Shown in pieces: positions 27,513 to 35,890 of a DNA stretch of 43,267 nt. Position 1 is the first letter of the stretch; each line of letters opens with the position of its first letter. This DNA is from Mobilisporobacter senegalensis (GTDB lineage Bacteria; Bacillota; Clostridia; Lachnospirales; Lachnospiraceae): the NCBI RefSeq assembly GCF_003752155.1, contig NZ_RJVG01000017.1, positions 1 to 43,267 on the forward strand. The letters run 5' to 3'. The notes beneath the pieces were generated by a model. It searched no databases, had not been told where the DNA came from, and saw nothing but the letters and a program-made list of their open reading frames with translations. The position numbers and the translations under genes are program-made.

Positions 27513-29451
27513 GATATTTCTTGCATATTTAGAGATTTCTGTTTATTGTTCCGGTATCATTATTATCATATTTTTATTAAGTGCCTTTTTGAGAAAAAAA
27601 TATTCACCCAGATGGAAAAAATACGTTTGGTTTATGATGGCATTAAGAATGATTCTTCCGTTTCAAATTAATATAGTGGAATTTCCATTATTTCATCCCG
27701 ATAAAGCTGTGATGACAGAATTGGAAGGAATGTATTCAGAAGATAAATTATTTTTAAAAAGGGAAACGAATTCAGCGGAGGATATGAGTTCAAAAGAAGA
27801 TGGGAATTCAAAAGAGACTCTCAATGAAAAAGAGCAATTAGAATTGGTTAGTAACCGTAATGTTTCTCAAATAAAGCATACGGAAGGAATAAAGCAGATT
27901 GGATTAATGGCATCTATCAAATCTTTACTGAAATATACCTCTATATTACCTTATATATGGGTTGGCGGTCTTGGAATATTTTTATTGTATCATTTAATTT
28001 CGTATCTGCTGTTTTACAAAAGGCTTAAACGTTGGAATCGGCCTGTAAACAATAAAACCAATCAAATACTATCAGTTCTTTTAAAAGAATTAAAAATTAA
28101 GAAACATATTTCCATAAAAGTAAATAAAACGATTTCTTCTCCATTATTAATTGGTTTATATTTACCCCGGATTATAATTCCAACAGAGGATATAACAGAT
28201 GCACAAATGAAAATGATCATAAAACACGAACTAATACATTATAAGCATTACGATCTGATTATGAAATATATATTATGTGCTGTCAATGGAATCCATTGGT
28301 TCAATCCATTGGTTTATTCTATGATAAGATCTATAAATCATGATTTGGAAGTTTATTGTGATGAGACAGTATTATCAAAGCAGGACGAGGATTATAGAAG
28401 AAACTATGGTTTTGCAATTTTACATATGATTACGGAACGATCAAGAAATAATAATAACTCCTTTTCAACATCTTTTTATGGAGGTCAAAGGAATATGAAG
28501 GATAGATTTGAACAAATCATGAACATAGTGCCCAGAAAAAAAGGAATGACTTTATTTATAGTTTTATTTTGCTTTCTTCTACTTACTGGAAGCTTAGTTG
28601 GATATAAGATGAACACACAAAATAAAGAAAAGTTATCATCCACCGTATCGGATAGTTTATTAGAAATGGATACTCAAGCTATAAAATCACATAATGTACT
28701 TATTGTTGGAGCGGATGGTGAAATTAATAATCCAGATAGTAGACATGGAGATAGTATCATATTAATATCAATTCATCCAGATTCTAAAGAAGTAAAGATA
28801 GTGTCTTTTTTAAGAGATATGTATGTAAATATCCCGGGATACAAGAATTATAAATTAAATGAAGCTTATCGTATTGGTGGAATCGATTTAATGAAAAGAA
28901 CGATAGAGGAGAATTTCAAATTAGACATTAATAGCACTATTGAATTAGACTATAAAACATTTGAAACTATTATTGACCAATTAGGTGGAATCAATCTTTC
29001 TTTAACACCACAAGAAGCAGAATACCTTAATCATACGAACTATATTTCAAATCCAACGTATCGCACACTTATATCAGGAGAACAACTTTTGAATGGGAAT
29101 CAATTGTTAGGTTATGCCAGAGTGCGTCATGTAGGGAATTCCAAGGGCTTGAAGGGTGATTTTGGAAGAACGGACAGACAGCGGGATATCTTAATAGAGA
29201 TTTTTGAAAAATGTAAAACAGTCAATGTATCAACGGTTTTAAAAATATTTGATACAATACACTCTTATGTTAAAATAGATTTGGATAAAGATGAATTAAA
29301 AGCATATATCAATACTATTTTGAAAAATGATTACAAGATAAATTCCATACAAATTCCTTTAGAAGGAACCTATGTCCCAATCACTTTAGATCAGGCTTTT
29401 GTTTTGGATTTTGAAATGGATAAAAATATAAAAGCTCTGGAAGGTGAGTGA
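27505..29451 (+). CDS. BlaR1-type M56 metalloprotease fused to an extracellular LytR-CpsA-Psr domain
   Basis: The 648-residue protein starts like BlaR1/MecR1: membrane segments near 5-25 and 36-52, a charged loop, another segment near 145-165, then the M56 zinc site HELIH (241-245) with Glu282 in DLEVYCDE. A membrane segment follows at about 349-368. In BlaR1 a penicillin-binding sensor would come next; here residues from about 396 form an LCP domain: HNVLIVGADGE, HGDSIILISIHP, VSFLRDMYVNIPG, LGGINLSL, and FGRTDRQRD (553-561). LCP proteins bind polyprenyl-pyrophosphate carriers and attach glycopolymers to the wall. The catalytic-type Arg and Asp residues appear kept. The ATG at 27505 is inside the BlaI-type gene (8-nt overlap). 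Sensing of lipid-linked wall precursors is inferred. Confidence 0.9.
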   Translation: MNKIFLAYLEISVYCSGIIIIIFLLSAFLRKKYSPRWKKYVWFMMALRMILPFQINIVEFPLFHPDKAVMTELEGMYSEDKLFLKRETNSAEDMSSKEDGNSKETLNEKEQLELVSNRNVSQIKHTEGIKQIGLMASIKSLLKYTSILPYIWVGGLGIFLLYHLISYLLFYKRLKRWNRPVNNKTNQILSVLLKELKIKKHISIKVNKTISSPLLIGLYLPRIIIPTEDITDAQMKMIIKHELIHYKHYDLIMKYILCAVNGIHWFNPLVYSMIRSINHDLEVYCDETVLSKQDEDYRRNYGFAILHMITERSRNNNNSFSTSFYGGQRNMKDRFEQIMNIVPRKKGMTLFIVLFCFLLLTGSLVGYKMNTQNKEKLSSTVSDSLLEMDTQAIKSHNVLIVGADGEINNPDSRHGDSIILISIHPDSKEVKIVSFLRDMYVNIPGYKNYKLNEAYRIGGIDLMKRTIEENFKLDINSTIELDYKTFETIIDQLGGINLSLTPQEAEYLNHTNYISNPTYRTLISGEQLLNGNQLLGYARVRHVGNSKGLKGDFGRTDRQRDILIEIFEKCKTVNVSTVLKIFDTIHSYVKIDLDKDELKAYINTILKNDYKINSIQIPLEGTYVPITLDQAFVLDFEMDKNIKALEGE

Positions 29452-29458
29452 TGAGAAG

Positions 29459-30343
29459 ATGAATGCCTGGTTAATTTACTCAGATTTTGAGTCAAAAAGA
29501 AATAAAAAATATATAGAGTTCTATATGGAAGAGGGAAAGAAGCTTGATATAAGTATCAAGCTTCTTATCGCAGAAAAAATTGATATTGGGGTAAAAGATT
29601 CAAAGTGGTTTTTGTCCTATAAAGGAGAAGAATTGTTAAAACCGGCTTTTGCCATTTGCCGAATGATGTATCCAATGCTGACTACCCACTTGGAGAATAT
29701 GGGAATCAGGGTATATAATAATTCTTTTATTTCTGATATTTGCAATGATAAGGCAAAGACATATCAATTTGTTGCAAAAACAAAGGTAGCTATTGTGGAT
29801 ACAACATTTTGCAAGAAAGAGTTCATCACTGATAAATTAGAACTGATACCGTTCCCCAGTGTGATAAAATCAACGGATGGACATGGAGGAACAGAGGTAT
29901 TTTTATTAGAGAAGAAGGAAGATATTGAGGTGGTTTTAAATTCCTGTCATGATAAAGATGTTGTAATACAGCCCTTTGTAGGGAAAAACCATCAGGATCT
30001 AAGAGTTTACGTTATAGGAAATGAAATTATTGCAGCTGTTATGAGAACTGCAAGAGAAGGATTTAAGTCTAATTTCTGCCTGGGTGGCGAGGTAAGTCTA
30101 TATAAATTATCCAGTAAGGAAAAGGACATTATTTATAAAATTATAAATTTATTTAAGGAAAATTCAACATACGGTTTTGGATTTGTGGGAATTGATTTTA
30201 TTATTGGAGACCAAGGGGAACTTCTATTTAATGAGATAGAAGATGTGGTTGGTTCAAGGATGCTATACCAATGTACTGACATTAATGTGGTAAAATTATA
30301 TCTTGAATTTATTCGAAAGAATTTATTGGAGTTTAAGGATTAA
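29459..30343 (+). CDS. RimK-like ATP-grasp ligase (copy 2), last gene of the blaI-like operon
   Basis: The 294-residue enzyme shares its layout with copy 1: pre-grasp N-terminus, VYNNSFISDICNDKAKTYQF (84-103; compare VFNSSNGINVCDDKSLTHML in copy 1), ATP-site K137, glycine loop GHGG (141-144), QPFVG with Q171, DLRVYVIGNEIIAAVMR (180-196), and D246. The last metal motif reads E259-I-E261, where copy 1 and most relatives have E-x-N. The ATG at 29459 lies 7 nt after the preceding stop; an in-frame GTG at 29444 would overlap. Position in the operon makes it the likely effector of the BlaI/M56-LCP switch. Substrate unknown. Confidence 0.8.
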   Translation: MNAWLIYSDFESKRNKKYIEFYMEEGKKLDISIKLLIAEKIDIGVKDSKWFLSYKGEELLKPAFAICRMMYPMLTTHLENMGIRVYNNSFISDICNDKAKTYQFVAKTKVAIVDTTFCKKEFITDKLELIPFPSVIKSTDGHGGTEVFLLEKKEDIEVVLNSCHDKDVVIQPFVGKNHQDLRVYVIGNEIIAAVMRTAREGFKSNFCLGGEVSLYKLSSKEKDIIYKIINLFKENSTYGFGFVGIDFIIGDQGELLFNEIEDVVGSRMLYQCTDINVVKLYLEFIRKNLLEFKD

Positions 30344-30521
30344 AAAGTTTCTGAATTAATAAAAATAAGTTTAAAATATTAGTCCTGACCAATATATTAA
30401 CTTATAATAATTTTTATTAGAAAAATTAAGAAGATAAACAGTAAATAAATCTTTTCTTATACAATCATTTTGTTATAATATATTTAGGATAAAAAAAGTA
30501 CGGTTGATGGAGGTTTCTATA

Positions 30522-32192
30522 ATGAAAACAGATATACAGATTGCACAGGAAGCAAGGATGATTCACATTAGAGAGGTGGCAGAACAACTTAACTTAGTTG
30601 AAGATGATTTAGAATTCTATGGAAAATATAAAGCAAAGTTCTCTGATGAATTGTGGGATAAGGTCAAAGATAATAAAGATGGCAAGTTAATTCTGGTTAC
30701 AGCAATTAACCCAACGCCTGCAGGTGAGGGAAAGACAACAACAAGCGTTGGACTTGGAGAAGCTTTTGGAGTTTTAAACAAAAAGGCAGTGATTGCCCTT
30801 CGGGAACCATCTCTTGGCCCTTGCTTTGGTATTAAAGGCGGTGCTGCAGGAGGAGGATATGCTCAAGTTGTTCCTATGGAAGATCTGAATCTGCATTTTA
30901 CAGGAGATTTCCACGCAATAACTTCAGCGAATAATTTGTTGGCAGCTTTATTGGATAACCATATTCAGCAAGGAAATGATCTAAATATTGATACCAACCA
31001 AATTGTCTGGAAACGTTGTGTTGATATGAATGATAGAGTACTGCGTAATATAGTTGTGGGTCTTGGGCGGAAAGCAGATGGTGTTGTCCGTGAGGATCAC
31101 TTTATCATAACGGTTGCCTCTGAGATAATGGCAATCCTATGTCTTGCGGAAGATATGCATGATTTAAAGCTAAGACTTGGCAAGATAATAGTTGCTTATA
31201 ACTACGAGGGACAACCTGTAACAGCAAAAGAATTAAATGCAGTCGGTTCCATGGCAGCACTTTTAAAAGATGCAATTAAACCAAACTTAATTCAGACCCT
31301 GGAACATACTCCGGCTATTATTCACGGTGGACCTTTTGCCAATATAGCACATGGCTGCAACAGTGTAAGAGCCACAAGATTTGCCTTGAAATTAGCAGAT
31401 TACGTTGTAACGGAAGCAGGCTTTGGTGCTGATTTAGGTGCAGAGAAATTCTTTGATATTAAATGCAGAAATGCTGGTTTAAAACCAGATGCGGTTGTAT
31501 TGGTGGCGACAGTCAGAGCATTAAAATATAATGGTGGGATTCCAAAGACAGAATTAAGCAGTGAAAATTTAGATGCATTAGAAAAAGGAATTTCAAACCT
31601 TGAGAAGCATATTGAAAACCTTCAAAAATATAATGTACCAGTTGTGGTAACTTTAAATCGCTTTATTACAGACACTGAGGCAGAATTAAACTATGTAAAA
31701 GAATTCTGCGAAGCAAGAGGCTGTGAATTTGCATTATCCAACGTGTGGGAAAAGGGAGGAGAAGGTGGAATTGAACTTGCGGATAAAGTTCTTGCTGCCT
31801 TAGAAACGAAAGAAAGTCATTTTAAACCTCTTTATGATGATGATTTATCCATTAAAGAAAAGATAGAGACAGTTGCTAAAGAAATCTATGGTGCAAAGAA
31901 TGTCACTTATGATGGAGCTGCTTTGGTCGCAATCTCTAAAATAGAAGAGATTGGATACGGCAAGCTTCCGGTATGTATGGCGAAGAATCAATACTCACTA
32001 TCGGATGATCCAACCTTACTTGGACGCCCAAAAGATTTTTCTATTCACATTAGAGAAGTTTATGTTTCTGCTGGTGCAGGGTTTATTGTTGCTATTACGG
32101 GTACTGTAATGACGATGCCTGGGTTACCTAAGAAACCGGCAGCTTTTGGAATTGATGTAAATGAAGAGGGAGTAATTACTGGATTATTCTAG
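30522..32192 (+). CDS. fhs: Formate-tetrahydrofolate ligase
   Basis: Makes 10-formyltetrahydrofolate from formate, ATP and tetrahydrofolate, feeding purine synthesis and, in acetogens, the methyl branch of the Wood-Ljungdahl pathway. The 556-residue length is normal. The P-loop TPAGEGKT (65-72) and the [21 protein letters not shown] signature following it are intact, as is [14 protein letters not shown]. The ATG at 30522 is eight nt after TGGAGG; the longest frame needs a TTG at 30504. A 240-nt long-hairpin element begins 10 nt after the stop. folD, the partner enzyme, lies about 9.5 kb downstream and ends the same way. Confidence 0.97.
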   Translation: MKTDIQIAQEARMIHIREVAEQLNLVEDDLEFYGKYKAKFSDELWDKVKDNKDGKLILVTAINPTPAGEGKTTTSVGLGEAFGVLNKKAVIALREPSLGPCFGIKGGAAGGGYAQVVPMEDLNLHFTGDFHAITSANNLLAALLDNHIQQGNDLNIDTNQIVWKRCVDMNDRVLRNIVVGLGRKADGVVREDHFIITVASEIMAILCLAEDMHDLKLRLGKIIVAYNYEGQPVTAKELNAVGSMAALLKDAIKPNLIQTLEHTPAIIHGGPFANIAHGCNSVRATRFALKLADYVVTEAGFGADLGAEKFFDIKCRNAGLKPDAVVLVATVRALKYNGGIPKTELSSENLDALEKGISNLEKHIENLQKYNVPVVVTLNRFITDTEAELNYVKEFCEARGCEFALSNVWEKGGEGGIELADKVLAALETKESHFKPLYDDDLSIKEKIETVAKEIYGAKNVTYDGAALVAISKIEEIGYGKLPVCMAKNQYSLSDDPTLLGRPKDFSIHIREVYVSAGAGFIVAITGTVMTMPGLPKKPAAFGIDVNEEGVITGLF

Positions 32193-32201
32193 GAATATTT
32201 A

Positions 32202-32441
32202 GGTATGACGCTTTGCCTTGGAGTTTTAAGAGCCCCTCGTGATAAATAAATCATCTAGGCTACCTTTCCCTTGTGACGATATGCTTTTTACAAGCCTCTA
32301 GACTGTGAATAATGTGTGCTATGGACCCACATTATTCACAAGAGTCTTGACAAAGCATTAACATCGTCGTCGGCCGGATTACGCCTAGATGATTATTTAT
32401 ACGGAGGGGCTTTTTATAAGTTATGAGGCAAAGCTGGTTAT
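32202..32441. repeat. Long-hairpin element A (240 nt) directly after fhs
   Basis: Nearly the whole stretch folds on itself. Outer arms are GGTATGACGCTTTGCC (32202-32217) and GGCAAAGCTGGTTAT (32427-32441). Further in, AGCCCCTC pairs with GAGGGGCT (32404-32411), 32242-32260 pairs with 32383-32400, GACGAT pairs with ATCGTC, and TGTGAATAATGTG (32304-32316) pairs perfectly with 32328-32340 around an 11-nt loop. The left terminus matches element B after folD at 15 of 16 positions, but the interiors differ. It probably also ends fhs transcription. The remaining 129 nt up to the next gene are AT-rich with nothing recognised. Confidence 0.88.
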
Positions 32442-32570
32442 AGATTTAACTAGTATAGTAATAATATTACGTAATATAGATGATTAGTTTGTGAATGATA
32501 ATAATATTCTTATTTAGATTGAATAAGAAATAGATGCATATTTTAATATTACATGAATTGGAGACAAGAT

Positions 32571-33269
32571 ATGGCTGATATTATAGTTTTGAATATAAAA
32601 TTTAATTTTAATGGGGGGGAAGATGTCATTCATCCGGTTGTTCTTAAAGATGATAAGAATATGGTTTTAGTTGATTGTGGATATACCGGATTTTTACCCA
32701 TGATTGAAAATGCTATGAAAGAGGAAAATTTGGATTGTAATCAATTGACTCATGTTATAATTACTCATCATGACCATGATCATATGGGAGCATTATCTGA
32801 GTTAAAGAAAACATATCCTAATGTTAAAGTGGTGTCCAGTGAGGTAGAAGAACCGTATATTTCAGGAAAATTAAAATCACTCAGACTGGAACAGGCAGAA
32901 GAATTATATCTGCATATGACGGAAGAAGAGAAACCATTTGGTGAGGCATTTTGTGATATGTTAAAGAAGGTAGAGCCTGTTAAGGTTGATCTGATAGTTC
33001 ATGATGGTGATCATTTTGAATGGTGTAACGGTTGTACTATAATAGGGACCCCTGGTCATTCTCCCGGTCATATCTCTTTGTATGTAGAGAATGAAGAAAC
33101 CATTATCACCGGAGATGCTGCAGCTATTGAAAATAATAACTTATTGATTCCAAATCCTGAATTTACACTGGATATGAACCGCGCCATAAAATCTTTAGAT
33201 CATATTAGAGAGATAAATGCAAAAACAATTATCTGTTATCATGGAGGAGTACTTCTTAGAGAAGGATAG
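32571..33269 (+). CDS. Metallo-beta-lactamase-fold hydrolase
   Basis: The 232-residue protein has the MBL core: THHDHDHMGAL (65-75), GTPGHSPGH, TGDAA and a final CYHGG. The metal motif is H-H-D-H-D-H, with Asp where the second His of HxHxDH normally sits, a variant seen in a sub-group of small MBL hydrolases. Substrates of such proteins range from thioesters to lactones; none can be assigned here. The ATG at 32571 has TTGGAG upstream and is preferred over 32553. A broken acetyltransferase gene follows 24 nt later. Confidence 0.85.
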   Translation: MADIIVLNIKFNFNGGEDVIHPVVLKDDKNMVLVDCGYTGFLPMIENAMKEENLDCNQLTHVIITHHDHDHMGALSELKKTYPNVKVVSSEVEEPYISGKLKSLRLEQAEELYLHMTEEEKPFGEAFCDMLKKVEPVKVDLIVHDGDHFEWCNGCTIIGTPGHSPGHISLYVENEETIITGDAAAIENNNLLIPNPEFTLDMNRAIKSLDHIREINAKTIICYHGGVLLREG

Positions 33270-33293
33270 ATATGAAGAAAAGAAGGGGAAATT

Positions 33294-33556
33294 ATGTTTA
33301 GAGAACACACCATTAAAAGGCTTTTAAAGGAAGATTATAAAGCCTATTATGATACAGTAATACTGGGATAGGAGGAGAATTAATAGATTTTTTATGTGTA
33401 AAAGCAAAAGAGCTTGGGTACCGTGAATTATCTCTTGGGGTCTTTGAATCCAATGCTCCGGCAATATACTTATATATGAAAAAGGGTTTTAATACACTGA
33501 TAAATGAAACAATGGAAAAAGAGGGAAAGTTTTATAAATTGGTAAAAGAATTATAA
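33294..33556 (+). pseudogene. GNAT acetyltransferase remnant (internal deletion and frame change)
   Basis: The frame from ATG 33294 gives 25 residues (MFREHTIKRLLKEDY...) and stops at TAG 33369-33371. From about 33366 a different frame reads GIGGELIDFLCVKAKELGY, then SLGVFESNAPAIYLYMKKGF, and stops at 33556. That is the acetyl-CoA-binding and C-terminal half of a GNAT enzyme. About 60 residues of the middle are missing, and the two halves are out of frame. It is not a working gene as written. Confidence 0.8.
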
Positions 33557-33572
33557 GTGGGGGGGATTGAAC

Positions 33573-34154
33573 ATGAATTTGAAACCTTGGAATGAGGATA
33601 TAAAACATTTAAGGGAAGTTATTTTAAAAGAAGATAAACTTGAAGAAAGTAAAAACCTATGCTTAAGTTTACATTCTATGGTTCATTCATCTAATATGTC
33701 AGGAGTAAGTGTAAAAACTTTTGAAGATGAGCTATGGGAAGGATTAGACGAAGAATCATGTAAGACTGCTGTAAATGAGAAAGGACGTACGATTGTATAT
33801 GGTATATGGCATTCTACAAGAATTGAAGATATCACTATGAATCTCTTAATTGCAGGAGGCGAGCAAGTATTAAATATAGAGAATTGGAAAGACAAAATCA
33901 ACTCTAAGATCACAGATACGGGCAATGCATTAACGAAAGAAGAAATCCTTGAATTTAGTAAAAATATAAATATAGAGAAATTAAAAAATTATAGAGCAGA
34001 AGTTGGCAAAAGAACAAGAGAGATTATAAACAATCTTATTTCTAAGGATATGATAGGGGTTTTTGCAAAATATATTTTTCTGAAACTTAGAAGAACTTTA
34101 TATTTCTCGAAATATAAAGTTTCTTCTTATACAGAGAATCTTATATTTTTGTAA
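33573..34154 (+). CDS. DinB-like protein, probably truncated at its C-terminus
   Basis: The 193-residue frame contains CLSLHSMVH (near 30-38) and GRTIVYGIWHSTRIEDITM (near 71-89), resembling the helical metal-binding bundle of DinB/YfiT-like proteins, with candidate ligands H34, H38 and H80. After about residue 162 the family-like sequence stops and the tail (KLRRTLYFSKYKVSSYTENLIFL) is encoded by a hairpin that looks like a transcription terminator. The 3' end therefore seems lost or frameshifted. The ATG at 33573 follows GGGGGGA; a TTG at 33567 is also in frame. Family call moderate; activity doubtful. Confidence 0.55.
   Translation: MNLKPWNEDIKHLREVILKEDKLEESKNLCLSLHSMVHSSNMSGVSVKTFEDELWEGLDEESCKTAVNEKGRTIVYGIWHSTRIEDITMNLLIAGGEQVLNIENWKDKINSKITDTGNALTKEEILEFSKNINIEKLKNYRAEVGKRTREIINNLISKDMIGVFAKYIFLKLRRTLYFSKYKVSSYTENLIFL
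34089..34127. terminator. Hairpin between convergent DinB-like gene and pyrI
   Basis: AGAAGAACTTTATATTT (34089-34105) pairs with 34110-34127 around a 4-nt loop; one base is bulged. It lies inside the end of the DinB-like reading frame and could serve as terminator for both convergent transcripts. Confidence 0.65.
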
Positions 34155-34218
34155 AAGTCCCTAAACTTATATTTATTAATAGCTAAATCTATGAATTCAA
34201 AATAAGAAATATTGAAAA

Positions 34219-34656
34219 CTAGAATTTACCATTACTACCCTTGAATTTTTGTTCACAGTAGATACAGCGGTATACTCTTTTTTCTTTGTCTGTTAAGCGA
34301 AAAACATGAGGTAACTCCTGCTCCACGGAAGTAATACATCTTGGGTTCTTGCATTTAATGATGTTAGTAACTTTCTCAGGAAGATTTAAATTTCTTTTCG
34401 TGACAATGTTACCATCTTTAATAATATTAATTGTTATGTTATGATCAAGAACCCCAAGAATATCTAAATCCATGTCTATATTGTGATCTATCTTAATAAT
34501 GTCTTTCTTACCCATCTTATTACTCTTTGCATTTTTAATAATAGCGACGCTGCAATCAAGATTCTCAAGTCCCAGATAGGAGTAGATATACATTGCTCCC
34601 CCGGCTTTTATATGATCAATTACAATACCTTCCTTTAATCCACCAATATTTAGCAT
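34219..34656 (-). CDS. pyrI: Aspartate carbamoyltransferase regulatory subunit
   Basis: PyrI carries the nucleotide effector site and links catalytic trimers of aspartate transcarbamoylase. The 145-residue protein has the N-terminal allosteric domain ([10 protein letters not shown] near 10-19) and a C-terminal zinc domain with four cysteines C102, C107, C131 and C134, spaced as in E. coli. It overlaps the pyrB end by 7 nt, so the two are translationally coupled. Confidence 0.96.
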   Translation of the reverse strand: MLNIGGLKEGIVIDHIKAGGAMYIYSYLGLENLDCSVAIIKNAKSNKMGKKDIIKIDHNIDMDLDILGVLDHNITINIIKDGNIVTKRNLNLPEKVTNIIKCKNPRCITSVEQELPHVFRLTDKEKRVYRCIYCEQKFKGSNGKF

Positions 34657-35570
34657 ACTTCTACCTCCAATAATTTCATGATGAGAGCCATTCGTGCATA
34701 GACACCGAATTCTGCCTGTTTAAAATAAACTGCACGTGGGTCATTATCTACTTCAGTAGCAATCTCATTCACTCTTGGTAATGGATGAAGAATAAGCATA
34801 TCTTCTTTTGCATTTTTCATTTTCTTTGCATCCAGGATAAAACTGTCTTTTAAACGAATATAATCTTCTTCATTAAAGAAACGTTCCTTTTGAACTCTTG
34901 TCATATATAATAAATCAAGTTCCGGCATGACTTCTTCAAGGACTTTTACTTCTTTATAAGGAATTTGATTGGCATCTAATACTTCTTCTCTGAGGTAGGT
35001 TGGAATTTTAAGTTCATCTGGAGATATCATTACGAATTTTATATTATCATAACGGACCATAGCATTAATAAGAGAATGGACAGTTCGTCCGAATTTAAGA
35101 TCACCACATAAACCAATGGTTAGATTATTTAAACGACCTTTTAAGTTTAGAATGGTTAATAAATCAGTGAGAGTTTGAGTTGGATGATTATGACCGCCGT
35201 CACCGGCATTAATTACTGGAATAGAAGAAAAGTTAGCGGCAACGAGAGGGGCACCCTCTTTTGGATGACGCATAGCACAGATATCAGCATAACTGGAAAT
35301 AACGCGAATGGTATCAGCAACACTTTCACCTTTTGCGGCTGAGCTCGAATCAGCTGAGGAAAAACCTAAGATACTGCCACCTAAATTAAGCATGGCAGCT
35401 TCAAAACTTAATCTTGTTCTTGTACTCGGTTCATAGAATAATGTGGCTAACTTTTTACTGTGGCAAACTTCACAGTATTTCTTGGGATTTTTAATAATAT
35501 CCATAGCTAAATCAAGAACTTCACCCATTTCCTGTATAGACAAATCAAGGGGACTAATTATGTGTTTCAT
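34650..35570 (-). CDS. pyrB: Aspartate carbamoyltransferase catalytic subunit
   Basis: Catalyses carbamoyl phosphate plus aspartate to carbamoyl aspartate, the first committed step of pyrimidine synthesis. The 306-residue protein has the carbamoyl-phosphate motif FYEPSTRTR (45-53), the loop with S77 and K80, and HPTQ. The ATG at 35570 follows GGAGG; the longer frame starting at 35582 has no good site. Transcribed from a consensus promoter about 90 nt upstream. The other pyr genes are not in the window. Confidence 0.97.
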   Translation of the reverse strand: MKHIISPLDLSIQEMGEVLDLAMDIIKNPKKYCEVCHSKKLATLFYEPSTRTRLSFEAAMLNLGGSILGFSSADSSSAAKGESVADTIRVISSYADICAMRHPKEGAPLVAANFSSIPVINAGDGGHNHPTQTLTDLLTILNLKGRLNNLTIGLCGDLKFGRTVHSLINAMVRYDNIKFVMISPDELKIPTYLREEVLDANQIPYKEVKVLEEVMPELDLLYMTRVQKERFFNEEDYIRLKDSFILDAKKMKNAKEDMLILHPLPRVNEIATEVDNDPRAVYFKQAEFGVYARMALIMKLLEVEVC

Positions 35571-35661
35571 AGATACCTCCATATGTTATTTTTTGTTTGG
35601 CGAGAACCAAAGTAATCTCATAAAGTGAAACTTAATTCAAGTGTGGTTTTACTAGTTACAC

Positions 35662-35690
35662 ATTATAATATAAAAGTTTATCTTATTCAA
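35662..35690 (-). promoter_or_regulatory. Sigma-A promoter of pyrB-pyrI
   Basis: On the minus strand TTGAAT (35685-35690), 17 bp and TATAAT (35662-35667). The leader of about 85 nt has no clear PyrR anti-terminator or attenuator; it does contain a 19-nt sequence (35619-35637) shared with position 150-168. Confidence 0.8.
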
Positions 35691-35809
35691 TATATAATGG
35701 CATCTATTTTTCTATAATTTCTATAATTAACTGTCCCAATATATATTAAAGAGAGGGAGAATGATAATATTGATCAAAAAGAAAGAATTAGGGAAATTTA
35801 GTAAAAATA

Positions 35810-35890
35810 ATGACATTAATCATTTGTATATTATTAATTTTAGTAGTAATATTATTAGAGAAAAAAATTAAGGAGAAAAGCCATGGATAA
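35810..35890 (+). CDS. Possible 26-residue single-pass membrane peptide
   Basis: The frame encodes a hydrophobic helix (TLIICILLILVVILL) followed by a lysine-rich tail and overlaps the start of the next gene by 8 nt. In another frame an ATG at 35761, after GAGAGGGAG, encodes 37 residues over the same stretch. The two frames could be one small membrane protein split by a one-base shift near 35800, or leader translation coupled to the CPBP gene. No homologue is recognised; this is speculative. Confidence 0.25.
   Translation: MTLIICILLILVVILLEKKIKEKSHG

Noticed and set aside
28690-29451. Penicillin-binding sensor domain expected at the end of a BlaR1 homologue
   Set aside because: No SxxK/SxN/KTG serine-acylase pattern is seen; the motifs are those of an LCP domain instead.
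32202-32441. Integron attC-like site because of the long hairpin with fixed ends
   Set aside because: The core-site heptamer RYYYAAC/GTTRRRY pair is absent and no integrase gene is present.
35583-35661. PyrR-type attenuator in the pyrB leader
   Set aside because: Only a weak 4-bp stem (TTGG/CCAA) is present and there is no terminator with a T-run.
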